Positions 21,256-32,019 of a stretch of DNA of 64,000 nucleotides are shown here, piece by piece. Position 1 is the stretch's first letter. Every line of letters starts with the position of its first letter. The DNA comes from Alloascoidea africana (taxonomy: Eukaryota; Ascomycota; Alloascoideomycetes; Alloascoideales; Alloascoideaceae). The notes beneath the pieces were generated by a model. It was not told where the DNA came from. It made no database searches and saw only the letters and a program-made list of their open reading frames with translations. The position numbers and the translations under genes were made by a program. Location: positions 186,001 to 250,000 of the forward strand of contig JAKTTT010000015.1 in the NCBI GenBank assembly GCA_030581615.1. The letters run 5' to 3'.

Positions 21256-21585
21256 ATTGATAATGAATGTCCAATGTTATGTTTTTTTAGGGATTTATAG
21301 AGTTTACTGTCATGTTATATTTATATGGGAATGCCTTCATTGAGCAGATTTTTTCTGGCGACAACACACTATAGAATTTTATTTCTGTATTAATGAATAT
21401 TAGCGGCAAATGCTAGGCGGTCTCATCATTGTTGAATGAGAGTCTTAAGTTACACCCTCCCCATCACAAAGAGTGCAACAATGCAGGGTCCAGCATATCA
21501 TACCAGATTTGGAAATAACGCGTTGTGTGATTTTAATTAATTATAGTCTTTTGAGGATCAATCAAGCATTTCAACAAGCCAGCCC
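21256..21585. other. Convergent intergenic region (RasGEF / ENT3-like)
   Basis: 330 AT-rich bases between convergent stop codons, expected to hold both 3' untranslated regions. No gene seen. Confidence 0.6.
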
Positions 21586-22989
21586 TCAATATACAGAATA
21601 GCTTCGATTAGACAAAGAAGACATGCCAACCTTGTTGTTTGCTATAGACGTTGTACCAGAGAACGATCCCGTTTTTGTCGTCTTTGCTCTTGCAGATAGC
21701 ACTAGAGATGCAAAAATGTCTTTGTCATCTTTAACTTGTCCCGAGTTTTTGACACCACCATTGCTATTACTGGCATTTGAAGAGGTTGTTGATGCCAAAG
21801 TGGAAGCACTGGTTACATTATCTCCAAAACTTGCAAAGCTGGAGCTTGATTCGTTTGAGGTTGCCTTGATTAAAGTGTGTTTTGGAACAAGTGGTTTTTG
21901 ATTGGTGCTGAAGCTGGAGATGGAGATGGCATTGACATTTGTAGTAAGGGAAGTTGAAAAGATATCAGACAATATATCTATGCTTTCCGGCTTTGTGGTC
22001 TCATTGATTTGTGTTTTATCGTCAGTCTTTTCTGCTCCTTGGAAATCATCGAAATCGTCCTCGCTGCCACTATTGTATGGATCGGATGAGTATTTTACTC
22101 CATTATCAGCAGGAAGTTTATCATCGAACGAGAACAAATCTTCTTCGGGAATAACTGTATCAGGGAGGGACATTTCTGTTAGAGTAAGACCATGTCTTCC
22201 AACTGGACCGCCACCGCTTCTCTTCGTGGTGGTTTCTGAGTTGGAATCCGTAGAAGGAGACCAAGATTTTGATCTCGTTTCTTTTCTAGTACCCGAAATG
22301 ACTTCTCCAATTGGGTCATCATCATTTTCATAATCAACTTTATCAAAAGTGGATGCTCTTCTTCCTGAATAGAATCCACTGGTTCCTATTGATTTTACAC
22401 CATCGGATGAGATCCCTCCAAATTTGCCAGAGGTTGCGCGTGCTTTTTTCCTTTCTGCCAGGATCCGATCAGTATCCTCTAGCAAATCCAAAATCTCACC
22501 AGCTCTTTTTCTGACGTTGATGCCCTGATCTCTTTCAAACTCATCCACATATTTGAAAGATCGAAGTCTATCGATGACTTTTGACCTGGCTCTTGCATCC
22601 GTGATAATCTGCTTTGATCCATACTTGATTAGAAATTCAAGAAGTTGTAATGACTTGTAAACTTGTCTCCACTCATGAGGTTCCTTGCTGTAGAAACGAC
22701 TAAAAATCATCCCAATCACTTCTTCACGACTACGAGGAGCAAATGTTCCTTGTGCAATCTCTTTCATTAATGTGTTACTTGCTCCCCAGGGTTCATTATT
22801 TGTGGCTTCCCTCACTTTGGATTCCATATCGGTGTAACTTAGGATAGCTAAAAACATGTTAGTATGAGGATATCTTTTTTTTGTTTTGTTTGGTTAATAA
22901 CTTGATATATCCCCGCACTTGCCATTTTCAGCCTTTCGAAGTATTGCTTTGACTTTATAGAACTGAAGGTTTTTTTTGCGATTATCCAT
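21586..22989 (-). CDS. ENT3: Ent3-like epsin N-terminal homology (ENTH) adaptor
   Basis: Clathrin adaptor of the trans-Golgi/endosome route. Exons on the minus strand 22989-22923 and 22847-21586 give 442 residues. Exon 1 encodes MDNRKKNLQFYKVKAILRKAEN; splicing gives RKAENAILSYTDMESKVREATNNEPWG, which aligns residue for residue with the start of the Ent3 ENTH domain. ENTH covers about 10-160 and includes EWRQVYKSLQLLEFLIKYGS and the basic ERKKAR. NEPWGAS and RDQGINVR are typical of the Ent3/epsinR subtype rather than Ent1/2. The disordered tail carries DDFDDFQ near residue 285, an acidic-Phe motif of the type that binds Gga/AP-1 gamma-ear domains. The 75-bp intron is GC-AG (donor GCAAGT) with an ideal TACTAAC branch site. 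Without exon 1 the ENTH domain loses its first helix. Confidence 0.9.
22848..22922 (-). other. GC-AG intron in the ENT3-like gene
   Basis: The donor reads ATG|GCAAGT and the acceptor TTTTTAG, with a perfect TACTAAC branch sequence 10 bases upstream of the 3' site. Splicing in phase 1 restores the conserved ENTH start. Confidence 0.85.
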
Positions 22990-23295
22990 GTTTTGTTTTG
23001 TTTTCTTTTCTTTTAAGAAATGTTTCAATTGGAATAAAATGTTTTAACAATACCACAGAAAAATATTGAGACTTTACTACAAAAAGGGAGAAAGAAGCGA
23101 TGATTGTTCTTGTAGTAAAAAGCCTTGGAGTTTCAGCTTATATATATACTAATTTCATCAAAATTCCAATAGACAATGAGAATTGTTGTATGGATGTGAT
23201 TGCATAAGAAATGACATAGATTCAAAACTATTTACATACACATGTAATGGAGAACAAAAGAAAAGATACAGAGATGTACACTATATTCAAAATTA
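22990..23295. other. ENT3-like promoter / cyclophilin 3' region
   Basis: 306 bp between two minus-strand genes. A TATATATATA stretch at about 23138-23148 is a likely TATA element for the ENT3-like gene, 150 bp before its ATG. Confidence 0.55.
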
Positions 23296-23971
23296 TTACT
23301 CCTTTTCGGCGGCATCTGCTGCACCTGATTCCGAAATGACAATGATTGCTTTAGGACGTCCACTCTGAGTTCCGTAGCTTTCAAGCTTCTTAACGATATC
23401 GTATCCTTCAATTACCTCGCCGAATACAACGTGATGACCATCAAGCCAAGGACATGGCACAGTTGTGATGAAAAACTGGGATCCATTTGTATTTGGTCCC
23501 GCATTTGCCATTGAGAGCAATCCAGGCTTATCATGCGCAAGCTTAAAGTTCTCATCTTCAAAGCGAGATCCATAGATGGATTTACCACCTGTTCCATTAC
23601 CAGCTGTGATATCACCACCTTGAATCATAAAATCGGGGATGATTCTATGGAATGGCGAATTCGCAAAGCCAAATCCCTTTTCACCTGTAGCCAAGGCACG
23701 GAAATTTTCGGCCGTTTTGGGAACAGTCTCATCAAACAGGTTAAACTTGATTTTCCCCAAATTGGTCTGGGCTGAATAACAGTAGTGTAAAATACAAAAG
23801 TGTTAGAATGTTTCAATTGGCCATTTGTGGGTTTGACTTACTCTTATTGGCTTGATTAATTACAGCAACATCGAAATAAACCTTGGAACCAAAGACAGTT
23901 CTTGTTGTAGAAAATTGCCTTGTAGCGGTTCTTAAAGTAGATGCAAATCCCAGAGTAGATCGGTTAAACAT
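23296..23971 (-). CDS. CPR3: Mitochondrial cyclophilin (peptidyl-prolyl isomerase)
   Basis: Cis-trans prolyl isomerase that assists folding in the mitochondrial matrix. Minus-strand exons 23971-23842 and 23771-23296 encode 201 residues. Exon 1 supplies an Arg/Ser/Thr-rich presequence, [20 protein letters not shown], and the start of the fold, [14 protein letters not shown]. The 70-bp intron (GTAAGT...TTCAG, branch TTCTAAC) then joins to [24 protein letters not shown]. Catalytic and cyclosporin-binding residues are present: [14 protein letters not shown] (active-site Arg), GSQFFITT and [12 protein letters not shown] (Trp). The C-terminus has an unusual short Ala/Glu extension, AADAAEKE. The presequence favours Cpr3/cyclophilin D over cytosolic Cpr1; dual localisation cannot be excluded. 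Confidence 0.93.
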
Positions 23972-24857
23972 TTTGGGGCAACAATTGATGATATTGACTT
24001 TTATTGTTTGGAAGAAAAACCCTTTGGATTTTCAATGTGTTTGTGGAGCGAGTATAAATTTCAGTTTTCTGATTAGGTATTACCCGGAAATAGTCGACAA
24101 GCATAAACGTCATGTCTATAGTTGCCTACCCAAAGTAGTGAAAAACAGGTTTGTACAAGAGAGATCAAGATAACCCCAAGAAAGGCGATGTATGGAAATA
24201 GATCCAACGTAATTTGAGCGATAGCGCCCAATCCCAGTCATATTTCTGGTTCATAATACTCGCAAAAATCCCTTTTTTCCTACATGATCCAATGGACTTT
24301 TATGTGTGTAAAAGACAATTATTCCATCTTAGAAATTGTTCTACTTATCAAATCTAACAGTAAAATTTTGAAGAATCATTGTATACTTATGCGTATATTA
24401 GAATTTATCATATCCTGTATAGTTATCATTCCAGCATAAAGAGCCAAAAATCCTAGCATTACAATACTTGTACAATAGAAAAGAAAAAAGAAGAAAATAA
24501 CATTCATTTACCCATCCAATCAACTTTTTCTGTTCTCTCTCTCTCTCTCTCTCATTCTCATTTTTTTTTTCTTTCCTTTTTTGGTTTTTAATAAAGCTTT
24601 TTCCCCTGTATTACAAACTTTCTCAAAAAAATGCAATAAATAAATAACCAGGTCTATTTCCATTTCCTTTTTTTTTTTTTTTTTTTCATTAACCTTTTAA
24701 TATTTTCTTGAGTTCATTTGAAGAAAAAAGGAATCATAAATATACAAAATTCAGGAATACCATCATCATTATTAATTGGTCATCCCATCATCCCTCTCCC
24801 CCCACCTCAAAAATCAGTTTTTTTTAATCCTTAATTGATTTTTTTTTTCTTCTCCAT
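23972..24857. other. Intergenic region with simple repeats
   Basis: 886 bp between the cyclophilin start and the 3' end of the next minus-strand gene. It holds a 20-bp (TC)n run at 24534-24553, a T19 tract at 24668-24686 and other T-rich blocks. No gene seen. Confidence 0.6.
24534..24553. repeat. (TC)n dinucleotide microsatellite
   Basis: Ten uninterrupted TC units in the AT-rich intergenic stretch. Confidence 0.9.
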
Positions 24858-27800
24858 TTATGCTTGTGAAATATTGAGCAACCTTTGTTTTAAACCTTCA
24901 CTAAGGTATCGACCACAAGGCCAAACAACCACATCACTCAACACTCTAATTCCATATTTTAAAGCGACTTTTGATAATTGTTTCGTCTTTATCAATTCCA
25001 ACTGTTTGTTGAAATCTAGGGTTGATGGTTCTGGTATCTCGTTTAAACCTATGACACGGTCAAGTTTTTGTCGTAGACTTTGGGAATCCGTAAATGTCTC
25101 CTCATCCTCCTTTTCCTCCTCCATTGGAGAATTTCCAACCTCTTCAAAAATTACCAAGAATTGTTTGCTTTTCCCCTCGATTAACTTCATCAGTTGTCCC
25201 AAACGGTATAAAACTTGATATGCTCTATTCCACGTTGTAAAATCCAAATCATTGTTCTTGTCCCTTGATTCAAGTTCACAATCAACACCACGACCATTTT
25301 CAGTTTCAGTTTCAGTTTCAGTTTTGAGCTTGACTTTTTGTGATGCTGTTTCACAGGTTTCTGAAATTTCATAACATTGAATTTCGATTCGTCTAAGAAA
25401 TTCACTCAACACAAGAACAGAATCAAACATTGCTTCTACAAAATGGATAAACATTTCTTGAACCATTGTTTCGAAAACCTGCCCTTGTTGTCTTTCTTTA
25501 TTCTTCTGCATATCATGGGAATTTAAAACCAGGTTTTCCCAATAGGACAATAATTCAAGACAACTGGATGCAACACATTTCAAAGTATCCTGATTATTAT
25601 CCAACTTGAATATTCGCAAACTGTTCACATCATCTGTTGTTGTTGTTGAAGTTGAAAATTGGACTTGATCGAGATTTGAACACATTTGATTAAAATCCTG
25701 TTTCCAAAGTTGCTCTTTCACATCTTGATAACCAACCAATCCACATTTTAAGTTTGCAATGATACCCAAAGCTAGGGAATCATATAGTAAGATTTTATTT
25801 TTCTGCCCAATTGTTGCATTATGATTTGTCCATTGCGATAATTTCTCAAGCCATGATTTTAAGGAAATTTGGAGTTGTTCTTTTGTAATTGTTACAACCT
25901 GTTGTTGTTCTGAATTGGTTATTGAACATTGTTGTAAAAGAATGGAATAAATCATAATCAAAAGAGTAAAAGGAGTATGATTACCAAAAGATTGTTTTGA
26001 AATTGTGGGAGCGGTGGTGGATAAAGAAAGTAATGATGACAGTGCTTGCTGAAAATCTTCTCCCAAATAAACCCATTCCAAAAACTTGTCATCAAATTTA
26101 TCACAAACAACCTCACCATTTGTCTTCATTTGGATCAAAGTGGCCCACCATTTTTCACTGGTTCTGGCCGTCCAAAGCTTTTCATCACTTGGAGAACCAC
26201 AGATAAGTTCTGTTTCTTTAAGTGCAGGTTTTATGTTATAAAAAGTGGAAAGAATTGCACTTGTGATGAATACAGCATACATTGTACGTATTCGGCTTTG
26301 TGCATAGATGTAGTATTTCCATTTGACTTCGGAAGAACTTGTTCTGAATTCTGGAGGTTTAAAGGATTCCCTTGGTGATATTTGAAGTTGAGCACTTTTT
26401 GAAAGATTTATAAGGGCAACTGATTGTTTAATAGCCACTGCAGATACAACCTTGTCATCTGAAAACAAACCATAAAAAACACTTAGAATTAGGCATTGAA
26501 CAAGCCATAGAGGAGTAATTTCGTTGAAACCAGTTTCATCTATCCGTTTTTTACGTTGTTCAAGATAGACATGGATACATCTTCTAGAAATTTCAAATAA
26601 CAGTGAGGATAGTGCATAGTCAAACATGTATAAAGCACCAATTGCACCAATTGAAAGAACCAAGGGACTATTTTCTTCGGTAAACACGAGTCCTGGGAAA
26701 TGTATAAAAGGCAAATGTTTATCAAAATGTTTGATGTAAGCCTCTATTGCAAGATCCAGTTTGTTTATAGGTGGTACTTCAACTCTAGGGGAGGTTGCCA
26801 AAGAGGGATACTTTGTAATAATGTCATTGATATGTTCTCGAACTGCAGGGGATACCAGAGGAGATGGATCAACGCCGATTTGAGATTTATTTTCGTGCAA
26901 AGACAGGAAAAAATCTTGGAGTTTGCAAGTTGAGAACACGTCTTTCCGTTGTTGTTGTTGTTGTTGTTGCAGAGGACTTTGCAAATGAGTTTTTGGAGAA
27001 TCTGAAATGTTGGAGATTGTGGTACATGTGCCATCTGAGGAGAAAGCAGTATTTGAACGTAATCCCATCTCTGATTCGTTACTTTGTTTCCGAGCAGTTG
27101 AAAAATGATGAGGATATTGTGCTTGATGAGTAGTAGTAGCAGTAGTAGTAGAGTTTGTATCTGTTGTATATGCAGGTTGATTTAGACTAGTAAAGTCATA
27201 GGTGGTAGGGAATGGACTCAGATCAAAGCCTGCACCACCACCGGGAGGAACAAGATAGTGATCCGAAGCATTACGATCGTAAAAGTTTGAATTGGAAAAC
27301 ATTGAAGAAGCAAAAGAGAGATTTTGATTTTGATTTTGATTTTTCGGGTCCTTTTTCACATTAACATTATAATTCTGGAACATGGGATGGTCCAAAGTCA
27401 GTAATTCCAGGTCATCTTTGCCATCCAATTGGAAATCCTCGGTATCCATGGGTTCACCGAAAAGCATAGGATGCAATTGAGGAGTGCTGAAGCCGACCTG
27501 GTGTGGGACATCTATTTGATTCTGGTGAATGTTTTGGGCATCTTTTGTGTTTGTATAGGAAGCCGCTGAGGCTGCGGAGAAGGAAGCATGGCGGGAACGA
27601 GAAAATAAGGAGGAGGATGGAGCAGCTATGGTTGGAGGGGCCAGCATAGAAGATCCGGGAGGGACCACAACGTGATGTGGCGGTAGAGACGCTGAGGTCG
27701 AGAGAGGAATGCCCCCATGGTCCACGAGCTGGTGATGGGGGTGAGCACCTCGGTCGGGCTGGTATAGGTTGAAATTGAAATTGAAATTGTCCTGGACGTA

Positions 27801-28853
27801 ATTGTAGGAGGGCAAGTCTGTGTTGATCACCAAGTCATCTGTTGGATGGCCTGCACCCAGCTGGAAGTCGCTCTCGGGGAACAGCGACGAGAACAGCGCG
27901 TGGTGTTTCTTGTAGGCCTTCGAGGACGCCAGCTGGGGGGTCGTGTGGAGCTCCAGCACACCAGCAGAGCCTGGCGGACAGGACGCTGATGGCTGGAGCT
28001 GGAGCTGGAGCTGGCTCGCGGTGGTGGGGGCCGTGGGGCCTGTGGGGCCCGTAGGGACCGTAGGGGCTTCTGCCACTGGGGCCTGAGGCCGATCCCCAGT
28101 CTGTTTCTCTTCGCGGGAAGAGCTGGTCTGCTTGGTCTGCGCGGGAGCACTGGGCTTGGGCCCGGCTCGCCTGGTGCGCTTGGTGACGGGGTAGATGGCG
28201 TGGAGCTTCTGCTGGTGTCTGAGCAGCAGGTCTCGCCGGGCAAAGCAGCGGCCACACGTCGGACACTGGAACGGCTTCTCGTTCGTGTGCGATCTCAGGT
28301 GTCGCTTCAGGTGTTCCATTCTCGCAAATCCCCTGGTGCAAATCATGCAAATGTGCGGACGGGGCTTGTCTGTCTTGATTATGGCCGCTTTTCGCGGGAT
28401 GGGCTCGATCCCACGCGGGAGCTCTGGGGCAGGGCCTGAGCCTGGGCCTGAGCCTGAGCCTGAGGCCAAGCCTGGGGCTCTTGCTGGGGCTCTTGCTGGG
28501 GCTCTCGTCGAGCTCCTCGTCGAGTCCCTCGCCGAGTCCCTCGCCGAGCTAGTCGCGGGATCCCTGGGCTGGGGCGTGTCCATCTCCGTTCGCCGTTCGC
28601 CGTTTGCCATTCGCCGATCTGGTGGGAATCTTTTTTTTTTCGCAGAGTAATCGACTGAAGAGAGCGGGGTCGCCACACCCGTACGCCCAGGCCTGGCGAG
28701 ATGGGCGGCTGGATTGGATCTGGATTGGATCTGAACCTTCGGAATCGAGACAGAAGAGAAACAGAAAGAGATGGTGAATGCGGATTTTCGCTCGCAGCGG
28801 TTGCTCTTTTGATAGCAGAAACACAAACACCTCGCTCTGGCAATACTCGTCAT
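24858..28853 (-). CDS. C2H2 / fungal_trans transcription factor (Adr1-Rsf2-Tda9-Klf1 type)
   Basis: Nuclear transcription regulator, up to 1,331 residues. Two adjacent C2H2 fingers at about 166-218 ([18 protein letters not shown], then [19 protein letters not shown]) with the linker RSHTNEKPF match the Adr1/Rsf2/Tda9 group, which controls non-fermentable carbon and respiratory genes. A fungal_trans-like regulatory domain follows from about 695 ([17 protein letters not shown]). The middle is Gln/Asn/Ser-rich with a polyQ run. A basic finger flank, [10 protein letters not shown], may be nuclear targeting. The start is uncertain: the first 81 residues look non-coding (Cys/Ser/Arg-rich, A-tract at about 28630). 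ATGs at 28610 ([10 protein letters not shown]) or 28583 (MDTPQPRDP) are good alternatives and would leave room for a promoter, since only 92 bp separate 28853 from the upstream gene. DNA for residues 85-330 is unusually GC-rich. Paralog identity is not resolved. Confidence 0.85.
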   Translation of the reverse strand: MTSIARARCLCFCYQKSNRCERKSAFTISFCFSSVSIPKVQIQSRSNPAAHLARPGRTGVATPLSSVDYSAKKKRFPPDRRMANGERRTEMDTPQPRDPATSSARDSARDSTRSSTRAPARAPARAPGLASGSGSGPGSGPAPELPRGIEPIPRKAAIIKTDKPRPHICMICTRGFARMEHLKRHLRSHTNEKPFQCPTCGRCFARRDLLLRHQQKLHAIYPVTKRTRRAGPKPSAPAQTKQTSSSREEKQTGDRPQAPVAEAPTVPTGPTGPTAPTTASQLQLQLQPSASCPPGSAGVLELHTTPQLASSKAYKKHHALFSSLFPESDFQLGAGHPTDDLVINTDLPSYNYVQDNFNFNFNLYQPDRGAHPHHQLVDHGGIPLSTSASLPPHHVVVPPGSSMLAPPTIAAPSSSLFSRSRHASFSAASAASYTNTKDAQNIHQNQIDVPHQVGFSTPQLHPMLFGEPMDTEDFQLDGKDDLELLTLDHPMFQNYNVNVKKDPKNQNQNQNLSFASSMFSNSNFYDRNASDHYLVPPGGGAGFDLSPFPTTYDFTSLNQPAYTTDTNSTTTATTTHQAQYPHHFSTARKQSNESEMGLRSNTAFSSDGTCTTISNISDSPKTHLQSPLQQQQQQQRKDVFSTCKLQDFFLSLHENKSQIGVDPSPLVSPAVREHINDIITKYPSLATSPRVEVPPINKLDLAIEAYIKHFDKHLPFIHFPGLVFTEENSPLVLSIGAIGALYMFDYALSSLLFEISRRCIHVYLEQRKKRIDETGFNEITPLWLVQCLILSVFYGLFSDDKVVSAVAIKQSVALINLSKSAQLQISPRESFKPPEFRTSSSEVKWKYYIYAQSRIRTMYAVFITSAILSTFYNIKPALKETELICGSPSDEKLWTARTSEKWWATLIQMKTNGEVVCDKFDDKFLEWVYLGEDFQQALSSLLSLSTTAPTISKQSFGNHTPFTLLIMIYSILLQQCSITNSEQQQVVTITKEQLQISLKSWLEKLSQWTNHNATIGQKNKILLYDSLALGIIANLKCGLVGYQDVKEQLWKQDFNQMCSNLDQVQFSTSTTTTDDVNSLRIFKLDNNQDTLKCVASSCLELLSYWENLVLNSHDMQKNKERQQGQVFETMVQEMFIHFVEAMFDSVLVLSEFLRRIEIQCYEISETCETASQKVKLKTETETETENGRGVDCELESRDKNNDLDFTTWNRAYQVLYRLGQLMKLIEGKSKQFLVIFEEVGNSPMEEEKEDEETFTDSQSLRQKLDRVIGLNEIPEPSTLDFNKQLELIKTKQLSKVALKYGIRVLSDVVVWPCGRYLSEGLKQRLLNISQA
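26943..26970 (-). repeat. Gln-codon repeat in the C2H2 factor
   Basis: CAA/CAG run on the minus strand encoding a polyglutamine tract in the disordered middle of the transcription factor. Confidence 0.75.
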
Positions 28854-28945
28854 ACTGGACTACGTCCAAGACCGGTGAAAGCACCCCCAGATCATTCATA
28901 AATACTTAAACGCTGCCCCCTCCCCCACCTCCAAATTAATTAAAA

Positions 28946-31588
28946 CTAAAGCTCAAAATCAAATGTGTCACCACCTCCCAAAACAATCCTATTCACCTCT
29001 TGCATGGTTCTGGACGTTGCCTCCGATCCTCTTCCAGTTCCAGTTCCAGTTCCAGTTCCACTTCGCTGTTCTAGAATCCCCGAAATGCTATTATTGGGAT
29101 TGTACATTGGTGGGAACTTGGTACCCGTGAATGTCCCCAGAATCCCCGTTAGACTGTTATTGTTATTGTTATTGTTATTGTTCCCGTTACCGGCATTATT
29201 CTGGGCCTGATGCTGAGACACGGACGACAGCACAGATGAGGCCGGTTTCTTGCCTCTGTCCTGGTCCTGGTTCTGGTTCTGATTCTGGTTCAGGGCCCCA
29301 GTCCCAGATCCGGACCCCTTGGACCTCGTCCCCATGAAAAACGAGAGCGTGGACTTGACTCCTCCACCATCTGGAACATGCGATATCGCCTTCTGTTCAT
29401 AAACCAGCGTAGTCACCGGTTTTTTCTCACTCTCCTCAACCTTAGCGCCAAATCCATCCTTCTTCTCTTTCTCTTTCTCCCCATGAGGCTGAAGCGTTAT
29501 GGCTTTGTGCGCAATCTTCGAAGCATTCGCAGCAATCAGATTGCCAATTATACCCGGTTTGCCTCCGTTTAGTGTTTGCACTTGATTCACAAGATCTTGT
29601 ACATACTTCATCAACTGTTGATTCTGCTTGTTCAGCCGTGCAGATTCATGTTTCAACCGTAAAATTTCGTTTTCCAACCGTGTTATAGATTTCGCATTTG
29701 TACTATCATTGGCCTTATCTTCATGCTGATCTGGTCCTGAAGACCTCGTTGATGGTGAACTGGGTTTCGGTCTCGACCCACCACTCAACTTGGGTATTCT
29801 CGTAAGCGACAAATTGTTGTTGGAGTTATACTGGTAAAACCCACCACCAGTCGTCGTTGAGGAACTTCTAACGTGTTGTTCACCATGATGTAGTTCTTTC
29901 TTATTATGCTCATTTGGTGATCCAAGAACCGCTGTACTTGGATACGCCCGTAGATTTCGATTTTTATTCACCACCGGTGGACTTTTTGCATTTCTCTTCC
30001 CCAACTTACCCTCATGTTTGTTCGGATTCGCTATAGGTCGCCATTCTTTGGGTATTTTGGTCTTGTCTCCAGTAACAAACTTTGAATTAAGATTCTCTTC
30101 GTTATCGTTCGTATTGTGGCTGTTGTTGGTGCTCCTTGTACCAGTGGACCAAGAATCATCATTATTATTATTATTATGCTTTACCGATCCACCAGGTGAC
30201 AGAATCGATAATGCCTTCACCTCATTCTCCAATTCCTGCTCTGCTTTTTCCAACTCTATGCTCAAAGTTTTGGACAACGTGGATGAAGATTCAGAATCAG
30301 AGTCCGTTGTATTACGATGCCGTAGAGAATATGAAGAAAGCTTGAAAATTTTGTTATCTGTCATGGATCGTTTCTTGTCTTCTTCATCAACCACTGTTAC
30401 TGCAGCTCTTGTCTTACCTCCTCCTCCTCCTTGTTTTTCATTATAATTAAAGTCGCCAGATCTGCTGTTTACTTTCCTAAAATTCGCGGATGATGATTGT
30501 GACTGTGGTGTCAAAGCCGTTTCCACCTCTTGTAATTTTTCAACAAGTTTCTCATTTTCACTTTTTAATTGTTCAACTTGTTCCGTATTTTTTTTAGTAA
30601 GATCAGTTATCTGCATTTGAGATTCAGATAATTCTATTTGCAAAGATGAAATAACACCTTTCAGTTTTTCCACTTCTGATTCAAGCCCTTTTAATTTATT
30701 TTCACTTTTCTCCTTCTGTTGGATGTCATGATCTACAAACACCTTGTTGTTCGCCTTTAATTGTTGCTGTTGCTGTTGTTGTTGTTGTTGTTGCTGTTGT
30801 TGCTGGGATCCAACTTTTAACTCCTTCATCAATTGATCTGACCTTAGTTGTTGTTCTTCCAATTCCAGTTTCAATTTTTTCACCAAATCTTTAAGATTAT
30901 TATTTTCACTGAATAATTTATTATGGGCATCCATTGTTGACTGTAACCGCTCCAACAAATGAACGGAATTTGATTCTTGTTCATACAATTCATCTTGAAG
31001 ATATTCGGATGCTGTAATGTGTTCTGTTACGCGCTCAAGCGATGTTTTCAACAGAGCTTCCAATATCTTGTTTTGTTTCCTGGATAGTATAAAATCTTCT
31101 TTCAAATGATCCATTTCAAGCTTGTAGTATTGCGATTTGTTAAAATTTGTAACATTTTCTTCATTCTGGTAGGAATGACTACCTTGTTGTTGTGAAGTTT
31201 CTTTTGATTCACTCGTCGCCCCATTTTTTGTTAACATGTCCTCCTCTTCTTCGGGGTTATATACAAAGGACACATCACTATCCGTTTCATATTCAGATTC
31301 ACTACCGTTTTCCAAAGATTGGCCACCATCATCGAGTTGAAGTTTCTCATTCTTCACAAGTTGTTTAAGACCTGCCTTGTTCATACCTGTAATCTCCATA
31401 CGTTCCAGTTTACTACCAAGCTTTGTCAAAGACTTGAGCCCAGAAGTATTGAGAACATCTTTATTAGAAGTATCGTTGTTATCGCGTTTCCCAAAAATCT
31501 TTCGTTTGGTGCCACCATCATTTTTTGGTGGAAAAAAAGTGTCAGGTCGCGGCGATGATCGGCCAAGTTCTTTGTTACTGCTTTTCAT
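28946..31588 (-). CDS. Unidentified large coiled-coil protein
   Basis: 880 residues from ATG at 31588; an earlier GTG at 31597 is not used. I do not recognise the family. A basic, Ser/Lys/Asn-rich head is followed by an acidic stretch ending DVSFVYNPEEEED. A long coiled coil (about 150-390) is broken by a polyQ run at about 263-276. A disordered Ser/Asn-rich middle precedes a second short coiled coil near 640-690 (ENEILRLKHESARLNKQNQQL). The Gly/Asn-rich tail contains a GTGTGTG run and ends TMQEVNRIVLGGGDTFDFEL, which looks conserved because it is ordered and follows low complexity. No signal peptide or membrane segment is seen. The architecture suggests a scaffold or cytoskeletal/polarity factor, but that is inference. 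The stop lies only 92 bp from the next annotated start on the same strand. Confidence 0.75.
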   Translation of the reverse strand: MKSSNKELGRSSPRPDTFFPPKNDGGTKRKIFGKRDNNDTSNKDVLNTSGLKSLTKLGSKLERMEITGMNKAGLKQLVKNEKLQLDDGGQSLENGSESEYETDSDVSFVYNPEEEEDMLTKNGATSESKETSQQQGSHSYQNEENVTNFNKSQYYKLEMDHLKEDFILSRKQNKILEALLKTSLERVTEHITASEYLQDELYEQESNSVHLLERLQSTMDAHNKLFSENNNLKDLVKKLKLELEEQQLRSDQLMKELKVGSQQQQQQQQQQQQQQQLKANNKVFVDHDIQQKEKSENKLKGLESEVEKLKGVISSLQIELSESQMQITDLTKKNTEQVEQLKSENEKLVEKLQEVETALTPQSQSSSANFRKVNSRSGDFNYNEKQGGGGGKTRAAVTVVDEEDKKRSMTDNKIFKLSSYSLRHRNTTDSDSESSSTLSKTLSIELEKAEQELENEVKALSILSPGGSVKHNNNNNDDSWSTGTRSTNNSHNTNDNEENLNSKFVTGDKTKIPKEWRPIANPNKHEGKLGKRNAKSPPVVNKNRNLRAYPSTAVLGSPNEHNKKELHHGEQHVRSSSTTTGGGFYQYNSNNNLSLTRIPKLSGGSRPKPSSPSTRSSGPDQHEDKANDSTNAKSITRLENEILRLKHESARLNKQNQQLMKYVQDLVNQVQTLNGGKPGIIGNLIAANASKIAHKAITLQPHGEKEKEKKDGFGAKVEESEKKPVTTLVYEQKAISHVPDGGGVKSTLSFFMGTRSKGSGSGTGALNQNQNQNQDQDRGKKPASSVLSSVSQHQAQNNAGNGNNNNNNNNNSLTGILGTFTGTKFPPMYNPNNSISGILEQRSGTGTGTGTGRGSEATSRTMQEVNRIVLGGGDTFDFEL
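29158..29190 (-). repeat. Asn-codon repeat in the coiled-coil gene
   Basis: AAC/AAT repeat on the minus strand encoding polyasparagine in the disordered C-terminal tail; close to a (GGAACT)n run at about 29034-29058 that encodes alternating Gly-Thr. Confidence 0.75.
30761..30804 (-). repeat. polyQ-coding repeat in the coiled-coil gene
   Basis: Mixed CAA/CAG run encoding about 14 glutamines, inserted within a coiled-coil region. Confidence 0.85.
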
Positions 31589-32019
31589 GTTACACACATG
31601 TGTGGGCGGGATTATGAAACTTTTTTGTACACCGTCCGATATTTAGGTCTGGGGGAAGAGAAGATTAAACTATTCTCAATAAGAAATAGGGAAACTCAGC
31701 TAGTAGTAATCCGAGGCGGATAAAAAAAAATAAAGCTGGAGAAGAACGGATAGCTATCGAATGAGAAGCGGTGCAATAATGATGTGATGTTGTTACCTCT
31801 AACATTTTCCAGTGCACACACACACATAACTGTGTGTATCAGCTACAAGAACAAGACTTGATTGTGAGACCACCGAGCAGTTAAGGCTAACTTTACCACC
31901 ATTTTTAAAGTGAAACTTTTTTGTTCCAACGAGACTACACATGCCCACGGAGGAGAGGCAATCATGTTTTTCCCCCCTCAAACAGACACCATTGGGAAAA
32001 TAGCCAATCTAATCTAAAA
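31589..32019. other. Intergenic region (coiled-coil gene promoter / NTE1 3' side)
   Basis: 431 bp between two minus-strand genes, containing a short CA/GT run near 31815 and an A-tract near 31722. No gene seen. Confidence 0.6.
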
